A stretch of 64,000 nucleotides of DNA from an uncultured Eubacteriales bacterium. Its GTDB lineage: Bacteria; Bacillota; Clostridia; Lachnospirales; Lachnospiraceae. The notes beneath the pieces were generated by a model. That model made no database searches. It saw only the letters and a list, made by a program, of their open reading frames with translations, and was not told where the DNA came from. Below are positions 18,384 to 28,831 of this stretch, one piece after another. Every line of letters starts with the position of its first letter. Within the stretch, counting starts at the first letter, position 1. The stretch is from NCBI GenBank assembly GCA_900314845.1, contig OMWV01000046.1:1-64000 (forward strand), written 5' to 3'. Made by a program: the position numbers and the translations under genes.

Positions 18384-20474
18384 TTGAAGGGACATGACGA
18401 TGTATTCAGATGGGTGCGGGAAAGATACAGGCTTTCCCTGGAGCGCATAGAGCAGATCGCTTCTTTGGGGAGCGGCCTTGAGGAAAGGACCGGAGATAAG
18501 GCTCTGCGCTCCTTTGATGTATTTTTCAGAAAAAGCGCCATGTTCATCGCTTTTACCGGGCATGTCTACAATCTGCTGCAGAGTGGAAACTACAGAGAGC
18601 TTCATGAGCAGGAACTGTCCAATATAAATGCCAGGCTCTATCGGGATATCATGCCCCATGAGTATGACCGTTCTTTTGCAAATCCTTCCTTTGCCTGCCG
18701 GCATCTGGGAGAAGGATATGGGCAGATATTTTCCTGGCTGGCCTGTGAGATCCGGGCTCTTATTCCTCTTGCCTTTCGGGACAGGATCTGTGATATGTCT
18801 GCTGTTCAGGAGCTTTTCCTCACGATATACAGTGATCTGGCGGACGGTCTGGTCAGTCCTGACGTTCTCAGGGACGATATCTACTGGTATGTGAGCGATT
18901 ATACGGATCAGACGATCCCCGTCAGGATCCGGGAGACTCTGGACCCGTCTCTTACGTTTTACAGGGATATCATCATGGACAGCAGTCTGCTCGATATCTC
19001 CTATCTCTATTTCTACGGGGAACCGGTGACGGCGGATGAAGTCGCCATGGCAGAATATCTGGCGGATCTGGACCAGGAGACCATAGACCGGATGGCCAGG
19101 ACATTTGTGGATGGCTATATCAGAGGCTTTGAGGTCGGACGGATAGACCGGGGTCCCGCCAGGAATGTACAGATCAGAGCTTATATGGGTTATGAGAGAG
19201 TGATCCGGGCGGCCATTCACCTCTTTGAGGCAAGAGGATTCGAGTGCATTATCTATGGAAGACCCGCCCTGCATATAAACAGGAGAAACGGCCTATCCGG
19301 CTTCGGGTCACAGAGCATCAATCCGCAGTATGATTTTGATCACAGCATGGATATGGGCCTTTGCCTGGACTCTGCTCTCTGTGAGAGGATAGAGTCCCAG
19401 ACCCAGGCTGCCTATGAGGAATATGACCAGCTGGCAGGGCTTTTAGCCGGACCGGCAGTCATGGATGTATTCGGACGCCTGCCCTTTGTGCCGTCCCCTG
19501 ACAGCTGCAGGATCACCCTGTCGCCGAAACAGGAAAAGCTGAACGTCTCACTGACGTCCCATCTGACACAGATCATGTATCGGCATGTGGACAGCTCAAG
19601 GGTAAGCTTTACCATCATCGCGTGGCCGCAGCCCTCCATCGGGCCTTATTTTAAATCTGTCATGGATGAGATGATAAGGGTCAATACCCTGGATAATGAT
19701 CGCTACTGCCTCATGCAGCAGAAGATCATAGATGCCATGGACGGAGCGGACCACATTCATATATCCGGGCGGGGTGACAACTGCACGGATCTGAATGTGA
19801 GCCTGAAGGAGCTTCCTGACATCAGCAGACAGACGGATTTTGAAAACTGCCTGGCAGATGTGAATATCCCTCTGGGGGAAGTATTTACCAGTCCCCGCCT
19901 GAGAGGGACAAACGGCATCCTGCATGTTTCCGGTGTTTACCTGGATAACCTTTATTATAAAGATCTGAAGATCGTCTTTCAGGATGGTTTTACCCGGAGC
20001 CTTTTCTGCGAAAATTATTTGAATGCAGACGAGAATGAAAAATATGTGCAGCAGAATCTGATGAAAGGCCATAAAAGCCTTCCCATGGGCGAGTTTGCCA
20101 TAGGGACGAACACGGCGGCCTGCGTTATGGCAAGAAGATACGGCATAGGGGACAGGCTCCCAATCCTGATCATGGAGAAGACAGGACCGCATTTTGCTCT
20201 GGGGGATACCTGCTACAGCAGAAGCGAGGACAGGGCCGTGTACAATCCGGACGGCAGGGAGATATACGCGAGGGATAACGAATACAGCGAGAGACAGAGG
20301 AAGGAAGGAGACCAGCCCTATTTTAATATCCACACGGACATTACCATCCCATATGACGAGGTGGGAAGCATCACGGCTGTATTTGCGGACGGCAGAAGGG
20401 TGGATATCATAAGGGACGGCAGATTCTGCCTGGACGGGACACAGGAGCTGAACAGGGCTCTTGATGAGATGTGA
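18384..20474 (+). CDS. M29-family metalloaminopeptidase with long N-terminal region
   Basis: 696 residues; classical AmpS/AmpT enzymes have about 410. The C-terminal half carries the metal-binding pattern of peptidase family M29: Glu in PLGEVFTSP, Glu in MGEFAIGTN, His and Tyr in GPHFALGDTCY, and His and Asp in FNIHTDITIPY. It would remove N-terminal residues from peptides in the cytoplasm. The N-terminal ~340 residues are helical, without a motif I know. The start is a TTG with GGGAGGTG at 18371, a strong site. Confidence 0.85.
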   Translation: MKGHDDVFRWVRERYRLSLERIEQIASLGSGLEERTGDKALRSFDVFFRKSAMFIAFTGHVYNLLQSGNYRELHEQELSNINARLYRDIMPHEYDRSFANPSFACRHLGEGYGQIFSWLACEIRALIPLAFRDRICDMSAVQELFLTIYSDLADGLVSPDVLRDDIYWYVSDYTDQTIPVRIRETLDPSLTFYRDIIMDSSLLDISYLYFYGEPVTADEVAMAEYLADLDQETIDRMARTFVDGYIRGFEVGRIDRGPARNVQIRAYMGYERVIRAAIHLFEARGFECIIYGRPALHINRRNGLSGFGSQSINPQYDFDHSMDMGLCLDSALCERIESQTQAAYEEYDQLAGLLAGPAVMDVFGRLPFVPSPDSCRITLSPKQEKLNVSLTSHLTQIMYRHVDSSRVSFTIIAWPQPSIGPYFKSVMDEMIRVNTLDNDRYCLMQQKIIDAMDGADHIHISGRGDNCTDLNVSLKELPDISRQTDFENCLADVNIPLGEVFTSPRLRGTNGILHVSGVYLDNLYYKDLKIVFQDGFTRSLFCENYLNADENEKYVQQNLMKGHKSLPMGEFAIGTNTAACVMARRYGIGDRLPILIMEKTGPHFALGDTCYSRSEDRAVYNPDGREIYARDNEYSERQRKEGDQPYFNIHTDITIPYDEVGSITAVFADGRRVDIIRDGRFCLDGTQELNRALDEM

Positions 20475-20546
20475 ACATTCCGCGCGGCTTTGCCCGGAGG
20501 GATGATCATGATAGATGTTTGACTTGAATTACAGGAGGTTAATAAG

Positions 20547-21062
20547 ATGAGTGCAAAAGTTGGTATTATCATGGGCAGCGATTCAGATCTTGCAGTTATG
20601 GCCAAGGCTGCGCAGGTCCTTGAGGAGCTGGAGGTTGAGTATGAGATCAGTATCATTTCTGCCCACAGGACGCCCGAGAAGCTTGAGCAGTACGCAAAGA
20701 GCGCTGAGGAGAGAGGCCTTGAGGCTATTATCTGCGGGGCAGGAGGCGCTGCAGCTCTTGCCGGTGTGACAGCTGCTATGACAGTACTTCCTGTGATAGG
20801 AGTTCCCATGTATTCCAAGGCGAACGGCGGAATGGACGCGCTTCTTTCTACCGTACAGATGCCTTCCGGCATCCCTGTGGCGACAGTGGCTATCGACGGG
20901 GCTAAGAATGCCGGCATCCTTGCGGCTAAGATCGCGGCCCGCACAGACAGCGCCCTGGCACAGAGGCTCAAGGATTACAGCAAAAATATGGCAGAGGGAG
21001 TGACTGCCAAGAACGAGAAGCTCGGAAAACTTGGATATAAGGCATATCTGGAGCAGATGTGA
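20547..21062 (+). CDS. purE: N5-carboxyaminoimidazole ribonucleotide mutase (class I)
   Basis: 171 residues. It moves the carboxyl group of N5-CAIR to give CAIR in purine synthesis. Motifs: GSDSDLAVM near 10, SAHRTPE near 40 and the GAGGAAALAGV loop near 70. AGGAGG lies before the ATG. It heads purE-purF-purM-purN-purD. No purK gene is in the window. No purine riboswitch or clear promoter was seen in the 72 bases upstream. Confidence 0.94.
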   Translation: MSAKVGIIMGSDSDLAVMAKAAQVLEELEVEYEISIISAHRTPEKLEQYAKSAEERGLEAIICGAGGAAALAGVTAAMTVLPVIGVPMYSKANGGMDALLSTVQMPSGIPVATVAIDGAKNAGILAAKIAARTDSALAQRLKDYSKNMAEGVTAKNEKLGKLGYKAYLEQM

Positions 21063-21095
21063 AATTAGGCCCCACAGGCCAGGGGAGGATGCTTA

Positions 21096-22457
21096 ATGGA
21101 AAAATATACCGACCGGTGCGGTCTGTTTGGAATGTATGACAACAATGGTTTTCATACGTCCCATCTCATATATTACGGGCTTTTTGCCATGCAGCACAGG
21201 GGTACGGAGGCAGCAGGCATCTGTGTGAATGATTTCCGCGGTCAGTTCAATTACTGCAGGGACGCGGGACTTGTGACAGAAGTCTTTGACGATGCCAAGC
21301 TTGAAAGAATGCAGGGGCATATGGGTATCGGTCATGTGCTCAGATGTGATACGGAGACTGCCAGGGAGAATGCCCAGCCCATCGTGATCCGTTATACGAA
21401 CGGCCATATGGCTGTGGCTGTAAACGGCGGCCTGACAAATTTAGACCAGCTGCGCAGCGAGCTGGAGCTGAATGGAGCGGTATTTCAGACCACGGGGGCG
21501 GCGGAGGTGATCTCCGTGCTCATATCCAGGGCAAGGAATTCCTATGACACCATAGAGGAGGCCATCGCTCATGTGATGGAAAGCCTTAAGGGCGGCTACG
21601 CTATCCTTGTCATGACGCCGCGCAAGATCATAGGAGTGCGCGATCCCTGGGGGATCCGGCCTCTCTTTTTGGGGAAGATGGATCATTCCTGGTTCCTCTC
21701 ATCGGAGACAGTGGCTTTCGATGAGCTGGATGTGACAACGGTGCGGGAGGCAGCTCCCGGTGAGATCGCCGTGATAAATGCCGACGGCGTTCACTCTCTT
21801 CAGGGTCAGCCTGCTGCCGGCAGGAGGGCCTGCATATATGAGTATGTATATTTTTCCCATCCGGGAAGTACATTCGGCGGTCAGGAAGTATTCAGGGCCA
21901 GGTATCAGATGGGAAGGATCCTGGCCAGGGAGGCCCCTGTCCGGGCAGACGCCGTTGCATGGGTGCCTGACTCGGGGCTTGCCGCTGCCATGGGCTATGC
22001 CGATGAGCTGAATATTCCCCTTGTGGACGCATTTGTAAAGAGCAGATATTACGGGAATAATCTTGTAAAACCGGAAGGACTTCTCTATGACAGGCAGATC
22101 AATATGAAGCTCAGCGTCATAGGCAGCCAGATCCGGGACAAGGATATCGTGGTCATTGACGATTCTATCGTAAAGGGCGGGACAGCCGCCACTCTTGTCC
22201 AGACACTGAAGAAGGCAGGGGCGGGCAGGATCCATCTGAGGATCGCTTCCGCTAAGATCTGTCATCCCTGCTATTACGGGGCGGCGCTTCCGGATGAAGA
22301 GCAGCTTGTATTTGCCGGCAGGAGCGTCGATGAGGTTTGTCAGATGACAGGAGCGGATTCACTGGCTCTTCTGTCTGAGGAAGGTATGAAGATGGCGTGC
22401 GCGGATGCGCAGAGCGGTTTTTGCGCCGCGTGTTTCGATGGAGATTATCCGGTCTGA
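21096..22457 (+). CDS. purF: amidophosphoribosyltransferase
   Basis: 453 residues. It makes phosphoribosylamine from PRPP and glutamine, the committed step of purine synthesis. C8 (CGLFGMYD) would become the N-terminal catalytic Cys after removal of a 7-residue propeptide. The C-terminal PRPP motif IVVIDDSIVKGGT lies near 350. Two Cys near the C-terminus (FCAACFDG) fit the Fe-S type enzyme. Normal length for the Gram-positive type. Confidence 0.95.
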   Translation: MEKYTDRCGLFGMYDNNGFHTSHLIYYGLFAMQHRGTEAAGICVNDFRGQFNYCRDAGLVTEVFDDAKLERMQGHMGIGHVLRCDTETARENAQPIVIRYTNGHMAVAVNGGLTNLDQLRSELELNGAVFQTTGAAEVISVLISRARNSYDTIEEAIAHVMESLKGGYAILVMTPRKIIGVRDPWGIRPLFLGKMDHSWFLSSETVAFDELDVTTVREAAPGEIAVINADGVHSLQGQPAAGRRACIYEYVYFSHPGSTFGGQEVFRARYQMGRILAREAPVRADAVAWVPDSGLAAAMGYADELNIPLVDAFVKSRYYGNNLVKPEGLLYDRQINMKLSVIGSQIRDKDIVVIDDSIVKGGTAATLVQTLKKAGAGRIHLRIASAKICHPCYYGAALPDEEQLVFAGRSVDEVCQMTGADSLALLSEEGMKMACADAQSGFCAACFDGDYPV

Positions 22458-22495
22458 GCCGGTAAAAAGCATCATGTAGATTACGGAGGTATACA

Positions 22496-23521
22496 ATGGA
22501 TTACAAAAAGGCTGGAGTTGACATTGAGGCCGGATATGAGTCAGTGAGACTGATGAAAAAATTTGTGCAGTCTACGATGAGACCGGAGGTACTCACGGAT
22601 ATCGGAGGATTCTCCGGAGCATTTTCCCTGGATAAGATAAAGAAGATGGATGACCCTGTTCTCGTATCGGGGACAGACGGCGTGGGCACAAAGCTCAAGC
22701 TGGCATTTATCATGGATAAGCATGATACGGTAGGCATAGACTGTGTTGCCATGTGTGTCAATGATATTGCGTGCGCCGGCGGCGAGCCCCTCTTTTTCCT
22801 CGATTATATCGCGTGCGGCAAAAACTATCCTGAGAAGATCGCCTCTATTGTCAGCGGCGTCGCGGAAGGGTGCAGGCAGTCTGACGCAGCCCTCATCGGA
22901 GGAGAGACAGCGGAGATGCCCGGCTTTTATCCGGAAAATGAATATGATCTTGCCGGATTTGCTGTTGGCGTGGTGGACAGGAAGGATCTGATCACCGGCA
23001 AGGATCTGAAGGCCGGAGACGTCCTCGTCGGCATCGCTTCATCCGGCGTTCACAGCAACGGTTTTTCTCTGGTCAGAAAAGTCTTTGAGATGAACCCTCA
23101 GTCTCTGAACAAGCACTACTATGATCTTCCCGGGACTCTGGGCGAGACCCTTCTGACTCCCACCAGGATCTATGTAAAGGCTCTGAGGGCAGTGCGCGAG
23201 GGCGGAGTCAGGATAAAGGCCTGCAGCCATATAACAGGAGGCGGCTTCTATGAAAACGTTCCCCGTATGCTCCCGGATGGGATAAGAGCTGTCATTAAGA
23301 AGGACAGCTATCAGGTACCCCATATTTTCAGCATGCTTGCAGATAAGGGCGGCATAGAGGAGAAGGTCATGTACAACACATACAACATGGGTATCGGAAT
23401 GGTTCTGGGCGTTGCTCCCGAGGATGCCGATCGGACAGTCGCCCTGCTGGAGTCTGCCGGCGAGAAGGCCTATATCATCGGCGAGGCAAAAGACGGCGAG
23501 AAGGGTGTTGACTTATGCTGA
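22496..23521 (+). CDS. purM: phosphoribosylformylglycinamidine cyclo-ligase (AIR synthetase)
   Basis: 341 residues. It closes the imidazole ring using ATP to give AIR. Motifs: [15 protein letters not shown] near 60, [18 protein letters not shown] near 83-100 and [11 protein letters not shown] near 140. GGAGG precedes the ATG. The last seven bases overlap the start of purN, so the two are translationally coupled. Confidence 0.96.
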   Translation: MDYKKAGVDIEAGYESVRLMKKFVQSTMRPEVLTDIGGFSGAFSLDKIKKMDDPVLVSGTDGVGTKLKLAFIMDKHDTVGIDCVAMCVNDIACAGGEPLFFLDYIACGKNYPEKIASIVSGVAEGCRQSDAALIGGETAEMPGFYPENEYDLAGFAVGVVDRKDLITGKDLKAGDVLVGIASSGVHSNGFSLVRKVFEMNPQSLNKHYYDLPGTLGETLLTPTRIYVKALRAVREGGVRIKACSHITGGGFYENVPRMLPDGIRAVIKKDSYQVPHIFSMLADKGGIEEKVMYNTYNMGIGMVLGVAPEDADRTVALLESAGEKAYIIGEAKDGEKGVDLC

Positions 23522-24150
23522 AGATAGCTGTACTGGTCTCTGGCGGAGGAACAAATCTGCAGGCTATTATTGACAGTATTGCCCGGGGAGATATCACGGA
23601 CACTAAGATAGCGGCGGTCGTGAGCAATAACCCGGGGGCTTATGCCCTTAAGAGGGCGGAAGAAGCCGGACTGACGACAAAATGCATTTCTCCCAGGTCA
23701 TTTGAGAGCAGAGAACTTTTTAACCAGGCCCTTACGGATTATCTGGTAAAAAGCGGGGCGGATCTTATCGTTCTCGCCGGGTTTATGGTCGTAGTCCCGG
23801 CTCAGCTGATCAGCGCCTTCAAGAACAGGATCATAAATATCCATCCTTCTCTGATCCCTTCCTTCTGCGGCAAGGGCTACTATGGCCTGCATGTGCACGA
23901 GGCAGCCTTAAAGCGCGGCGTCAAGGTCAGCGGGGCGACGGTGCATTTTGTGGATGAGGGCACGGATACCGGCCCCATCATCATGCAAAAGCCCGTAGAG
24001 GTCCTGCCGGATGACACACCCCAGATCCTCCAGAGAAGGATCATGGAGCAGGCAGAATGGAAGATCATGCCCCGGGTGATCGATCTGATCGCCCATGACA
24101 GGGTTCACATAAAGGATGGAAAAGTCTATATTTCTCAGGAGGGAGATTGA
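23515..24150 (+). CDS. purN: phosphoribosylglycinamide formyltransferase (folate-dependent)
   Basis: 211 residues. It formylates GAR with 10-formyl-THF. It starts with [11 protein letters not shown] near 8-18 and carries the catalytic set [10 protein letters not shown] (Asn and His near 108-110) and, later, the conserved Asp in VDEGTDTG. The ATG lies inside the end of purM. Normal length. Confidence 0.95.
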   Translation: MLKIAVLVSGGGTNLQAIIDSIARGDITDTKIAAVVSNNPGAYALKRAEEAGLTTKCISPRSFESRELFNQALTDYLVKSGADLIVLAGFMVVVPAQLISAFKNRIINIHPSLIPSFCGKGYYGLHVHEAALKRGVKVSGATVHFVDEGTDTGPIIMQKPVEVLPDDTPQILQRRIMEQAEWKIMPRVIDLIAHDRVHIKDGKVYISQEGD

Positions 24151-24153
24151 CAT

Positions 24154-25425
24154 ATGAAGGTTCTTATCATCGGCGGGGGCGGCCGTGAGCACGCCATCGC
24201 CTGGAAAGTTGCGAAGAGTCCTCTTGTAGACAAGATATACTGTGCTCCGGGCAATGCCGGCATCGCTTCCGATGCCGAGTGCGTGCCGATCGGGGCCATG
24301 GAATTCGACGCCCTGGCGGATTTTGCGCTGGAGAAGAAGATAGATCTTACGGTAGTCGGGATGGACGATCCCCTCTGCGCGGGAATCGTCGATGTCTTTG
24401 AAGAAAAGGGGCTTCGCATATTCGGACCCAGGAAAAATGCCGCCATCATAGAGGGATCAAAGGCATTTTCCAAAGATCTGATGAAAAAGTACGGGATCCC
24501 TACGGCTCAGTATGAGACATTTGACGATCCTTTGAAGGCTCTGGAATATCTTGAGACGGCGAAGATGCCGATCGTACTCAAGGCAGACGGTCTGGCTCTG
24601 GGCAAGGGCGTTCTCATCTGCAAGGACGCTCAGGAGGCCAAGGCAGGGGTCAGGCAGATCATGGAAGATAAAAAGTTCGGATCTGCCGGCGATAAGACTG
24701 TCATAGAACAGTTCATGACCGGACGCGAGGTCTCCGTTCTGTGCTTCTGTGACGGAAAAGATATCGTGCCTATGACATCAGCTCAGGACCACAAGAGGGC
24801 AGGAGACGGTGATACCGGCCTGAATACGGGCGGAATGGGAACATTCTCCCCCAGCCCCTTCTATACAAAAGAGATAGATGCCTGGTGCATGGACCATATC
24901 TATAAGCCGACGGTAGCGGCCATGAATGCAGAGGGCAGGACATTCAAGGGCATTCTTTTTGTGGGACTTATGCTCACGGATGACGGCCCCAAGGTGCTGG
25001 AATACAATGCCCGTTTTGGCGATCCCGAGACTCAGGTCGTTCTGCCCAGGATGAAGACAGACCTGGTAGAGATGTTCGAGGCCTGCATAGACGGCACTCT
25101 GGCTCAGAAGAAGCTGGAGTTCGAGGACAATGCGGCAGTCTGCGTCGTTCTTGCTTCCGATGGCTATCCTGTCTCTTATGAGAAGGGTTTTGCCATCTCC
25201 GGTTTCGACAGATTCCACGATGACGAGGGCTACTACTGCTTCCATGCCGGCACAAAGTTTGCTGACGGACAGATCGTCACAAACGGCGGGCGTGTTCTCG
25301 GCGTAACAGCAAAAGGAGCAGATCTTAAGGCAGCCAGGGCCAATGCCTACAAGGCGGCGGAGTGGATAGATTTTAAAAACAAATATATGCGTCATGATAT
25401 TGGCAAGGCGATAGACGAGGCGTGA
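24154..25425 (+). CDS. purD: phosphoribosylamine-glycine ligase
   Basis: 423 residues. ATP-grasp enzyme joining phosphoribosylamine and glycine. The N-terminal GGGGREHA lies at 6-13; the ATP-grasp loop LKADGLALGKGV near 145-156 and the metal site EYNARFGDPETQ near 285 are intact. It starts three bases after purN with GGAGGGAG upstream. It is the last pur gene here: purC, purH, purL and purB are not in the window. Confidence 0.96.
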   Translation: MKVLIIGGGGREHAIAWKVAKSPLVDKIYCAPGNAGIASDAECVPIGAMEFDALADFALEKKIDLTVVGMDDPLCAGIVDVFEEKGLRIFGPRKNAAIIEGSKAFSKDLMKKYGIPTAQYETFDDPLKALEYLETAKMPIVLKADGLALGKGVLICKDAQEAKAGVRQIMEDKKFGSAGDKTVIEQFMTGREVSVLCFCDGKDIVPMTSAQDHKRAGDGDTGLNTGGMGTFSPSPFYTKEIDAWCMDHIYKPTVAAMNAEGRTFKGILFVGLMLTDDGPKVLEYNARFGDPETQVVLPRMKTDLVEMFEACIDGTLAQKKLEFEDNAAVCVVLASDGYPVSYEKGFAISGFDRFHDDEGYYCFHAGTKFADGQIVTNGGRVLGVTAKGADLKAARANAYKAAEWIDFKNKYMRHDIGKAIDEA

Positions 25426-25435
25426 TCTTACATAA

Positions 25436-26596
25436 ATGACCAGAACAGAGAGAATTTTTGATGAGGACAGCAGGGCAGTGGATTTTACCGCTGCCGTGCT
25501 CTCCTGCCAGGAAGATAAACGGGGCTATAAAGTGATCCTGGACAGGACAGTCTTTTTCCCTGAGGAGGGCGGACAGACCTGTGACAGGGGTACCATAGAA
25601 GGAATCCCCGTAGACAAGGTAACAGAGAAGGACGGCATCATCTGCCATTATATGAAAAAGCCCCTTCAGGAGGGCACCCGTGTCAGGGGAAACATTGACT
25701 GGGCGAAAAGGTTTTCCGATATGCAGCAGCATTCGGGAGAACACATCGTATCAGGACTTATGCACAGCACATTTGGATTTGACAATGTAGGCTTTCATCT
25801 GGGCAGTGACTATGTCACCATGGATTTTAACGGCGAGATAGACAGGGAAAAGCTCAGGATGATAGAGACAAGAGCAAATGAAGCTGTCGCAGGCAATCTT
25901 CCGGTCAATGTATCCTCCCCCTCCCGGGAAGAGCTGAAACAGATCCCCTACCGCAGCAAGAAAGAAATAGACGGGCCTGTCCGGATCGTAGAGATCCCGG
26001 GTTACGACATCTGTGCCTGCTGCGCCCCTCATGTGCTCAGGACCGGAGAGATCGGTCTGATCAAGCTGACGCATATGGAGAGATACAAGGGCGGCATCAG
26101 GGTATACATGCTCTGCGGTTTCCGGGCTCTTGCCGACTATAACGAGAAGGAAAAGAGCGTTGCGGATATCTCGGCCCTGCTCTCAGCCAGGCCGGCTCTT
26201 GTGGCGCAGGCGGTCGCGAAGCAGAAGGATGAGAACACGGATCTGAGACTGTCTGTGAACCTGCTGAAGATGGATATCATCCGCATGCGGATCGGGCAGA
26301 TCCCGGAGACGGAGAAGAATGTCTGCCTTTTCGATCCCCATCTGGATAAGACAAACAACCGGCATGCGTGGACGGCTATGACAGAGCGATTTGACGGTCT
26401 GTGCGGGAGCTTTGCCGGGGAGGACGGCAGAGGATATCAGTTTGTGCTCGGAGGACGTGAGGGGATAGACGCCCTTGCCTGGGGCAGAAAGCTTTGCGCG
26501 GATCTTGGCGGCAAGGGAGGCGGTTCCCCTGAGATGTTCCAGGGACGGATCGCCTCATCCGAGGAAGAGATCCGGGAGTGGTTTGCATCTGTGTAG
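25436..26596 (+). CDS. AlaX-type alanyl-tRNA editing protein with DHHA1 domain
   Basis: 386 residues. It resembles the editing and C-terminal parts of alanyl-tRNA synthetase: H99-SGE-H103 and, later, CACCAPH form the zinc site that removes Ser or Gly from tRNA-Ala. The last ~120 residues are a DHHA1-like domain ending in a glycine-rich LGGKGGGSP. No aminoacylation domain is present, so it acts in trans. The ribosome site is weak and the start lies ten bases after purD, which suggests readthrough from the pur genes. Confidence 0.9.
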   Translation: MTRTERIFDEDSRAVDFTAAVLSCQEDKRGYKVILDRTVFFPEEGGQTCDRGTIEGIPVDKVTEKDGIICHYMKKPLQEGTRVRGNIDWAKRFSDMQQHSGEHIVSGLMHSTFGFDNVGFHLGSDYVTMDFNGEIDREKLRMIETRANEAVAGNLPVNVSSPSREELKQIPYRSKKEIDGPVRIVEIPGYDICACCAPHVLRTGEIGLIKLTHMERYKGGIRVYMLCGFRALADYNEKEKSVADISALLSARPALVAQAVAKQKDENTDLRLSVNLLKMDIIRMRIGQIPETEKNVCLFDPHLDKTNNRHAWTAMTERFDGLCGSFAGEDGRGYQFVLGGREGIDALAWGRKLCADLGGKGGGSPEMFQGRIASSEEEIREWFASV

Positions 26597-26617
26597 TGGA
26601 TAAAAGCATTTGATTTA

Positions 26618-26626
26618 TGGTATAAT
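26618..26626 (+). promoter_or_regulatory. extended -10 promoter of the primary sigma factor gene
   Basis: TGG-TATAAT at 26618-26626, with no good -35 hexamer at 17 bp. It lies in the 74-base gap before rpoD. Confidence 0.65.
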
Positions 26627-26670
26627 CAAAACTGGGGTCTGATCAGTACTTATTAAAAGGATGGTTACGG

Positions 26671-27798
26671 ATGAGTAATAGTAGTGAGATAAAGCCTATT
26701 AACGAAGCTATATTTATGCAGATCATGAATTCTCTGCTGGAGAAGGCCAAGGAAAAGAACAGCGAGCTGGATTATGATGATGTCAACGATGCCTTTAAGG
26801 GATACGACTTCGATGAGGAAAAGATGGAAGATGTATACGAATTCCTTGAGGCTAATAAGGTCGATATCATTAACATACCGGAATCTCAGGATGACGACAG
26901 TGACTTTATCGCCCAGGATGATGAGGAGGAAGTCGATATCCTTGACGACGCAGACGCTCTTGAGGGTGTAAGCCTTGAGGATCCTGTCAGGATGTATCTG
27001 AAGGAGATCGGAAGCGTAAAGCTTTTGTCCCCGGAGGAAGAGGTTGAGCTTTCCAAGAGGGCGCAGGCAGGTGACCAGAAGGCAAAGGATAAGATCATAG
27101 AGGCCAATCTGCGCCTTGTCGTCAGCATAGCCAAGAAGTATGTGGGCAGGGGCATTCCCTTCCTTGATCTGATACAGGAAGGCAATATGGGCCTTATAAA
27201 GGCCGTGGACAAGTTCGACTATGCCAAGGGATTTAAGTTCAGCACATATGCGACCTGGTGGATCCGTCAGTCCATCACAAGGGGCATAGCAGATAAGGGC
27301 AAGGTCATTCGTGTTCCGGTCCATATGGTCGAGACGATAAACAAGACTCTGAGAATGTCCAGGACACTTCTTCAGGAGCTTGGCAGGGAGCCTACCAGCG
27401 AGGAGATCGCGCAGAGGCTTGGCACGACAAAGCAGAAGGTGGAGGAAGCCCTTGAGATATCCAGGGATCCTGTCTCTATGGACAGCCCGATCGGTGAGGA
27501 GGAGGATTCCTCCCTTGGCGATTTCATAGAGGATGAGAATGTCATGTCACCTTCCGAATCCGCTGACTACCAGATGCTCAAGAAAGAGCTGATGAATGCG
27601 CTGGAGACCCTGACAGACAGGGAGAGAAAGGTCATAGAGCTGAGGTTCGGACTCATAGACGGACAGGCAAGGACCCTTGAGGAGGTCGGCCGCGAGTTCA
27701 AGGTTACCCGTGAGCGTATCCGCCAGATCGAGGCAAAGGCTTTAAGGAAGCTCAAGCATCCGTCCAGGAGCAGAAAGCTCAAGGATTTTCTTACCTGA
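26671..27798 (+). CDS. rpoD: RNA polymerase primary sigma factor
   Basis: 375 residues. Region 1.1-like acidic N-terminus (about 1-95), region 1.2 ([11 protein letters not shown]), region 2 with the -10-reading helix [12 protein letters not shown] near 193-204, region 3, and region 4 with the -35-reading helix-turn-helix ([17 protein letters not shown] near 342). It directs core polymerase to housekeeping promoters. It has its own promoter and is not preceded by dnaG, its usual partner in Firmicutes. Confidence 0.97.
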   Translation: MSNSSEIKPINEAIFMQIMNSLLEKAKEKNSELDYDDVNDAFKGYDFDEEKMEDVYEFLEANKVDIINIPESQDDDSDFIAQDDEEEVDILDDADALEGVSLEDPVRMYLKEIGSVKLLSPEEEVELSKRAQAGDQKAKDKIIEANLRLVVSIAKKYVGRGIPFLDLIQEGNMGLIKAVDKFDYAKGFKFSTYATWWIRQSITRGIADKGKVIRVPVHMVETINKTLRMSRTLLQELGREPTSEEIAQRLGTTKQKVEEALEISRDPVSMDSPIGEEEDSSLGDFIEDENVMSPSESADYQMLKKELMNALETLTDRERKVIELRFGLIDGQARTLEEVGREFKVTRERIRQIEAKALRKLKHPSRSRKLKDFLT

Positions 27799-27850
27799 TA
27801 ATGCAATCATGATCTGAAGGCTGGTTTTTAATATGATAAAAGGTACTCTT

Positions 27851-28816
27851 ATGACTGATACATATGATCTGGAATATACGAAGGATGAGCAGGGGGTAAC
27901 GATCGTTTCCTGTCTCATGGATGAGCCGGAGATGGTCATCCCCTCGCAGATAGATGGTCTGCCTGTCATCCGGATCGCTTCAGAAGCATTTTCCGACAAA
28001 AAGATGAAATACATCCGCCTGCCTGAGCAGCTGGAGTATATAGACCATCACGCCTTCAGCGGCTGCAGGAATATCCGACATATAGAATTTCCGGCTTCCC
28101 TGAAGGTCATAGGGAATTACGCTTTTTACAACTGCTGGGAGCTGAAGGAGATCCATCTTCCTTCCCGGATGCAGTCTATCGGGTTCGGCGCTTTTATGAA
28201 CTGCGAGAAGATGACGGAGCTTGTACAGGACAAGGAAGAGGGCCATGAGATCAGCATAGGAAGTATTCTCAATGATCTCAGCCAGCAGATCCATGTTGTG
28301 ATAAGACATCTGAGCCCCGGCAGGGAGCCGGTCATCGCCAAGGTTCTTTTTACGGAATATTCCTATGAGATCGTGACGGTTGTCTCCATCTGCAAAAGGG
28401 CGGCTGAGAAGCCTACCGGCACCGGCGTGCAGATGCGCTACTGCGTGGGGAGCAATGACATAGATTATCTCAAGTACGACAGCATGTTCCATGTCCTGAA
28501 GAGGGACGACGGCTTTGACGCTGTTGTTACGGCTGCCGTGGAGAGGCTGATGTTCCCTTATATGCTGACAGGTGAAGCCCGCCGCAGATATATGGATTAT
28601 ATCAGGGAGCATGCCCTTGAGGCTGCCCTGAAGTTCCTGCGCGAGGACTGCCTGGATAAGCTTCGTTTTATCACAGACCAGGGAGTTCTTGAAAGGGAGC
28701 AGATCGATGCCGTCATAGACGAGTCTATCAGCAGAGACATGACGGAGGCGACGGCATTTCTTATGGATTACAGACATAAGAATTATGACATGGCTGAGGA
28801 AGAGTTTGTGCTCTAG
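27851..28816 (+). CDS. leucine-rich repeat (BspA/LRR_5 type) protein
   Basis: 321 residues. Residues about 30-125 form three to four short repeats of the LRR_5 type (for example AFSGCRNIRHIEFPASLKVIG, then AFYNCWELKEIHLP). The C-terminal ~180 residues are a helical domain I do not recognise. No signal peptide, so probably cytoplasmic. I start at ATG 27851, with AAAAGG seven bases before; ATG 27833 would have no ribosome site. It opens a run with a VWA-domain protein and a MoxR-like ATPase, 15 bases from the next gene, and may provide target recognition (inference). Confidence 0.8.
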   Translation: MTDTYDLEYTKDEQGVTIVSCLMDEPEMVIPSQIDGLPVIRIASEAFSDKKMKYIRLPEQLEYIDHHAFSGCRNIRHIEFPASLKVIGNYAFYNCWELKEIHLPSRMQSIGFGAFMNCEKMTELVQDKEEGHEISIGSILNDLSQQIHVVIRHLSPGREPVIAKVLFTEYSYEIVTVVSICKRAAEKPTGTGVQMRYCVGSNDIDYLKYDSMFHVLKRDDGFDAVVTAAVERLMFPYMLTGEARRRYMDYIREHALEAALKFLREDCLDKLRFITDQGVLEREQIDAVIDESISRDMTEATAFLMDYRHKNYDMAEEEFVL

Positions 28817-28831
28817 GCCGGAGGTGTTTGT

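Noticed and set aside
20475-20546. Purine riboswitch before purE
   Set aside because: The gap is only 72 bases and shows no paired aptamer elements.
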